A DNA stretch of 7,329 nucleotides from Clostridia bacterium (lineage in GTDB: Bacteria; Bacillota; Clostridia; Christensenellales; CAG-314): positions 1-7,329 of the forward strand of contig JAQUSX010000028.1 in assembly GCA_028710055.1 (NCBI GenBank), written 5' to 3'. Made by a program: the position numbers and the translations under genes. The notes beneath the pieces were generated by a model. It ran no database searches, had not been told where the DNA came from, and saw only the letters and a list, made by a program, of their open reading frames with translations. Positions 6,365 through 7,329 of the stretch are shown in pieces (positions within the stretch are counted from its first letter, which is position 1; every line of letters starts with the position of its first letter).

Positions 6365-6385
6365 TTTAAGGCAAATGCCCTTAAA
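6365..6385 (+). other. Intercistronic hairpin between spoIIIAA and spoIIIAB
   Basis: TTTAAGG (6365-6371) and CCTTAAA (6379-6385) form a perfect 7-bp inverted repeat around a 7-nt loop. An alternative fold adds GGC/GCC pairing with one bulged C. It lies 5 nt before the AGGAAG ribosome binding site (6391-6396) of spoIIIAB and has no T-tract. It therefore looks like an RNA-processing, stability or translation-control element more than a terminator. Function is inferred only. Confidence 0.5.
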
Positions 6386-6401
6386 CGAATAGGAAGAAAA
6401 A

Positions 6402-6917
6402 ATGAAAATTTTGCTTGGCATAATGGGAATTTTGGTCAGCGCGATTATCGGCGCGAAACTATCGGAAAAGTATAAGCGCAAAGAGCGTTTTTATTTCGAT
6501 ATTTTGTCTTTTTGCACTAGTTTTCGAGCAAATCTAGGCTTTCGCAGATCGACGGTTGCTGAAGTATTGGCAGAGAGCGGATACGACGACGATTTTAAAA
6601 CTTATGCGGAAAACGCGCTAATTTTGAGAAAAATCCCCAATGTTCAACCTATCGTAATAGCGGAAAAACCGCAAAAAAATAGTTGGAAATCCAACAAAAA
6701 CCGTATGTTTTCCGAACAGGAAACGGTATATATTGAAAAATTTTTTGATATATTAGGCGCGGGCGACGCAGACAGCCAAGACAGAGAAATGGGTTTTTAC
6801 GAAAAATATTTCGAAAGAAAACTAACGGAAGCGCAGGAAACCGCAAAACAGCGCGCCCCAATGACAATGAAAATAAGCATTTTGTGCGGATTCCTTTTTT
6901 GCGTTTTTTTGATTTAG
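6402..6917 (+). CDS. spoIIIAB: Stage III sporulation protein AB
   Basis: SpoIIIAB is a mother-cell membrane component of the SpoIIIA-SpoIIQ complex, distantly similar to GspF-type platform proteins of type II secretion and type IV pili. The 171-residue protein has the typical form: an N-terminal hydrophobic segment (about 3-18, ILLGIMGILVSAIIGA), a helical soluble middle part (FDILSFCTSFRANLGF...), and a C-terminal hydrophobic anchor (about 155-171, MKISILCGFLFCVFLI). The family length in B. subtilis is also about 171. AGGAAG (6391-6396) is the ribosome binding site, 5 nt before the ATG. Primary sequence conservation is weak, so the call rests on length, the two end membrane segments and its place between spoIIIAA and spoIIIAC. 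A 65-nt gap separates it from spoIIIAA, whereas these genes often abut or overlap. Confidence 0.85.
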   Translation: MKILLGIMGILVSAIIGAKLSEKYKRKERFYFDILSFCTSFRANLGFRRSTVAEVLAESGYDDDFKTYAENALILRKIPNVQPIVIAEKPQKNSWKSNKNRMFSEQETVYIEKFFDILGAGDADSQDREMGFYEKYFERKLTEAQETAKQRAPMTMKISILCGFLFCVFLI

Positions 6918-7101
6918 AAAAAGTGTAAGAAAGAACATCGTGTTGTAGTGAAAACGGCAATTAAGTCAATCAAAATAAATTGCAAATTGAAGTAAAAACA
7001 ATAAATCTAGTTGAAAACAAGAAATTGAAAAAAATCTTTACTTCAAATAACTAAAATTACAGCGGGAAAACAAATAAATTCAAGGCGAACGGTGGCAGTA
7101 T
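6918..7101. other. A-rich noncoding spacer between spoIIIAB and spoIIIAC
   Basis: The 184-bp gap is strongly A-rich on the + strand and carries no gene I can support. Besides the inverted repeat at 6987-7046 it contains repeated TTGAA(G/A) words (6987, 7011, 7025). Its last bases hold GGTGG (7091-7095), a moderate ribosome binding site 6 nt before spoIIIAC. A TAAAAT at 7052-7057 could be a -10 element, but no good -35 accompanies it. The gap is unusual inside spoIIIA, where the genes are normally tightly packed. Confidence 0.6.
6987..7046. repeat. 10-bp perfect inverted repeat with 40-nt centre
   Basis: TTGAAGTAAA (6987-6996) and TTTACTTCAA (7037-7046) are exact reverse complements. The 40-nt A-rich centre has little pairing of its own. 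It may be an operator-like dyad, the base of a weak stem-loop in the spoIIIAB-spoIIIAC message, or chance in AT-rich DNA. Confidence 0.6.
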
Positions 7102-7296
7102 ATGGGTATCGAAATTATTTTTAAGCTAGCGGGAATAGGGCTTGTGACTGCGATTGTGTGTATGCTTCTTAAACGCAGCGGCAAGGAAGAAATGGCTACT
7201 CTTACGGGCGTAGCAGGTCTTGTGCTGGGGTTAATTATATTGATTGATATGGTAGTGCAGCTGTTTTCCGCGCTGCAATCGCTGTTCGGTTACTAA
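7102..7296 (+). CDS. spoIIIAC: Stage III sporulation protein AC
   Basis: SpoIIIAC is a small integral membrane protein of the SpoIIIA-SpoIIQ channel complex. The 64-residue product fits the family: it begins MGIEIIFKLAGIGLVTAIV, much like the FKIAGVGI start of B. subtilis SpoIIIAC. A charged loop (KRSGKEEMA, 24-32) separates two membrane helices (about 5-23 and 33-56), and the end is SLFGY. GGTGG at 7091-7095 precedes the ATG by 6 nt. The stop is 4 nt before the next start (spoIIIAD). Confidence 0.93.
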   Translation: MGIEIIFKLAGIGLVTAIVCMLLKRSGKEEMATLTGVAGLVLGLIILIDMVVQLFSALQSLFGY

Positions 7297-7300
7297 AAAA

Positions 7301-7329
7301 ATGGATTTTATTCAGATAGTCGTCATAGC
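7301..7329 (+). CDS. spoIIIAD: Stage III sporulation protein AD, first 9 codons (cut by window end)
   Basis: ATG at 7301 opens MDFIQIVVI, which resembles the hydrophobic IVQIVGL start of B. subtilis SpoIIIAD, another membrane protein of the SpoIIIA complex. It lies 4 nt after the spoIIIAC stop with no separate Shine-Dalgarno, so translation is probably coupled. The call rests mainly on gene order, because the rest is outside the window. Confidence 0.75.

Noticed and set aside
6649..6960. Minus-strand ORF of 103 codons opposite spoIIIAB
   Set aside because: It is antisense to spoIIIAB with no recognisable features.
6915..6995. Open frame of 25 codons after the spoIIIAB stop (possible read-through tail)
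   Set aside because: The anchor helix already ends at the family's usual length. The following Lys-rich reading is what any A-rich spacer would give.
1..7329. CRISPR array, insertion sequence, toxin-antitoxin or phage genes
   Set aside because: No spaced direct repeats, transposase or integrase motifs, or small toxin-antitoxin pairs are seen. Every long ORF is a housekeeping or sporulation gene.

Overview
The window comes from a moderately AT-rich, endospore-forming Bacillota genome, most likely a clostridial lineage. The support is the spoIIIA genes at the right-hand end, a PGKG-loop EF-P of the Bacillota type, tightly packed housekeeping genes, and a separate DHH phosphoesterase next to truB. 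All real genes are on the + strand. The species cannot be named from this sequence.

Region 1 (1-4595) is a compact five-gene run: an NrnA-like DHH/DHHA1 phosphoesterase (5' end lost at the window edge), truB, ribF, an endonuclease-IV-like TIM-barrel protein and an Xaa-Pro aminopeptidase-like M24 peptidase. The first three junctions are 4-nt ATGA stop/start overlaps, and the fourth has a 5-nt gap, so co-transcription and translational coupling are likely. The run looks like the tail of an infB/rbfA-type translation-factor operon joined directly to the pepP-efp-spoIIIA neighbourhood. In Bacillus subtilis these are separate loci.

Region 2 (about 4560-5245) is efp as its own transcription unit. 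A perfect consensus sigma-A promoter (TTGACA, 17-bp spacer, TATAAT) lies inside the last codons of the peptidase gene. An AGGAGG ribosome binding site follows, and a strong intrinsic terminator (13-bp stem, T-tract) closes the unit.

Region 3 (5183-5463) is a 281-bp gap without a protein gene. After the efp terminator it holds what I read as a decayed tRNA gene, possibly tRNA-Pro(GGG), at about 5265-5339. Then come a T-rich tract and a second terminator-like hairpin with nine Ts. That hairpin overlaps a possible sigma-E-type promoter immediately in front of spoIIIAA.

Region 4 (5464-7329) is the start of the spoIIIA operon: spoIIIAA (ATPase), spoIIIAB, spoIIIAC and the first nine codons of spoIIIAD. 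The operon is looser than usual: 65 bp with a hairpin separates AA from AB, and a 184-bp A-rich spacer with a 10-bp inverted repeat separates AB from AC. These proteins build the mother-cell side of the SpoIIIA-SpoIIQ channel across the forespore membranes.

I found no mobile element, CRISPR array, defence system or convincing novel multi-gene system. The points most worth a second look are the tRNA relic, the exon-embedded efp promoter, the odd regulatory region in front of spoIIIAA, the spacer before spoIIIAC and the divergent TIM-barrel endonuclease homologue.
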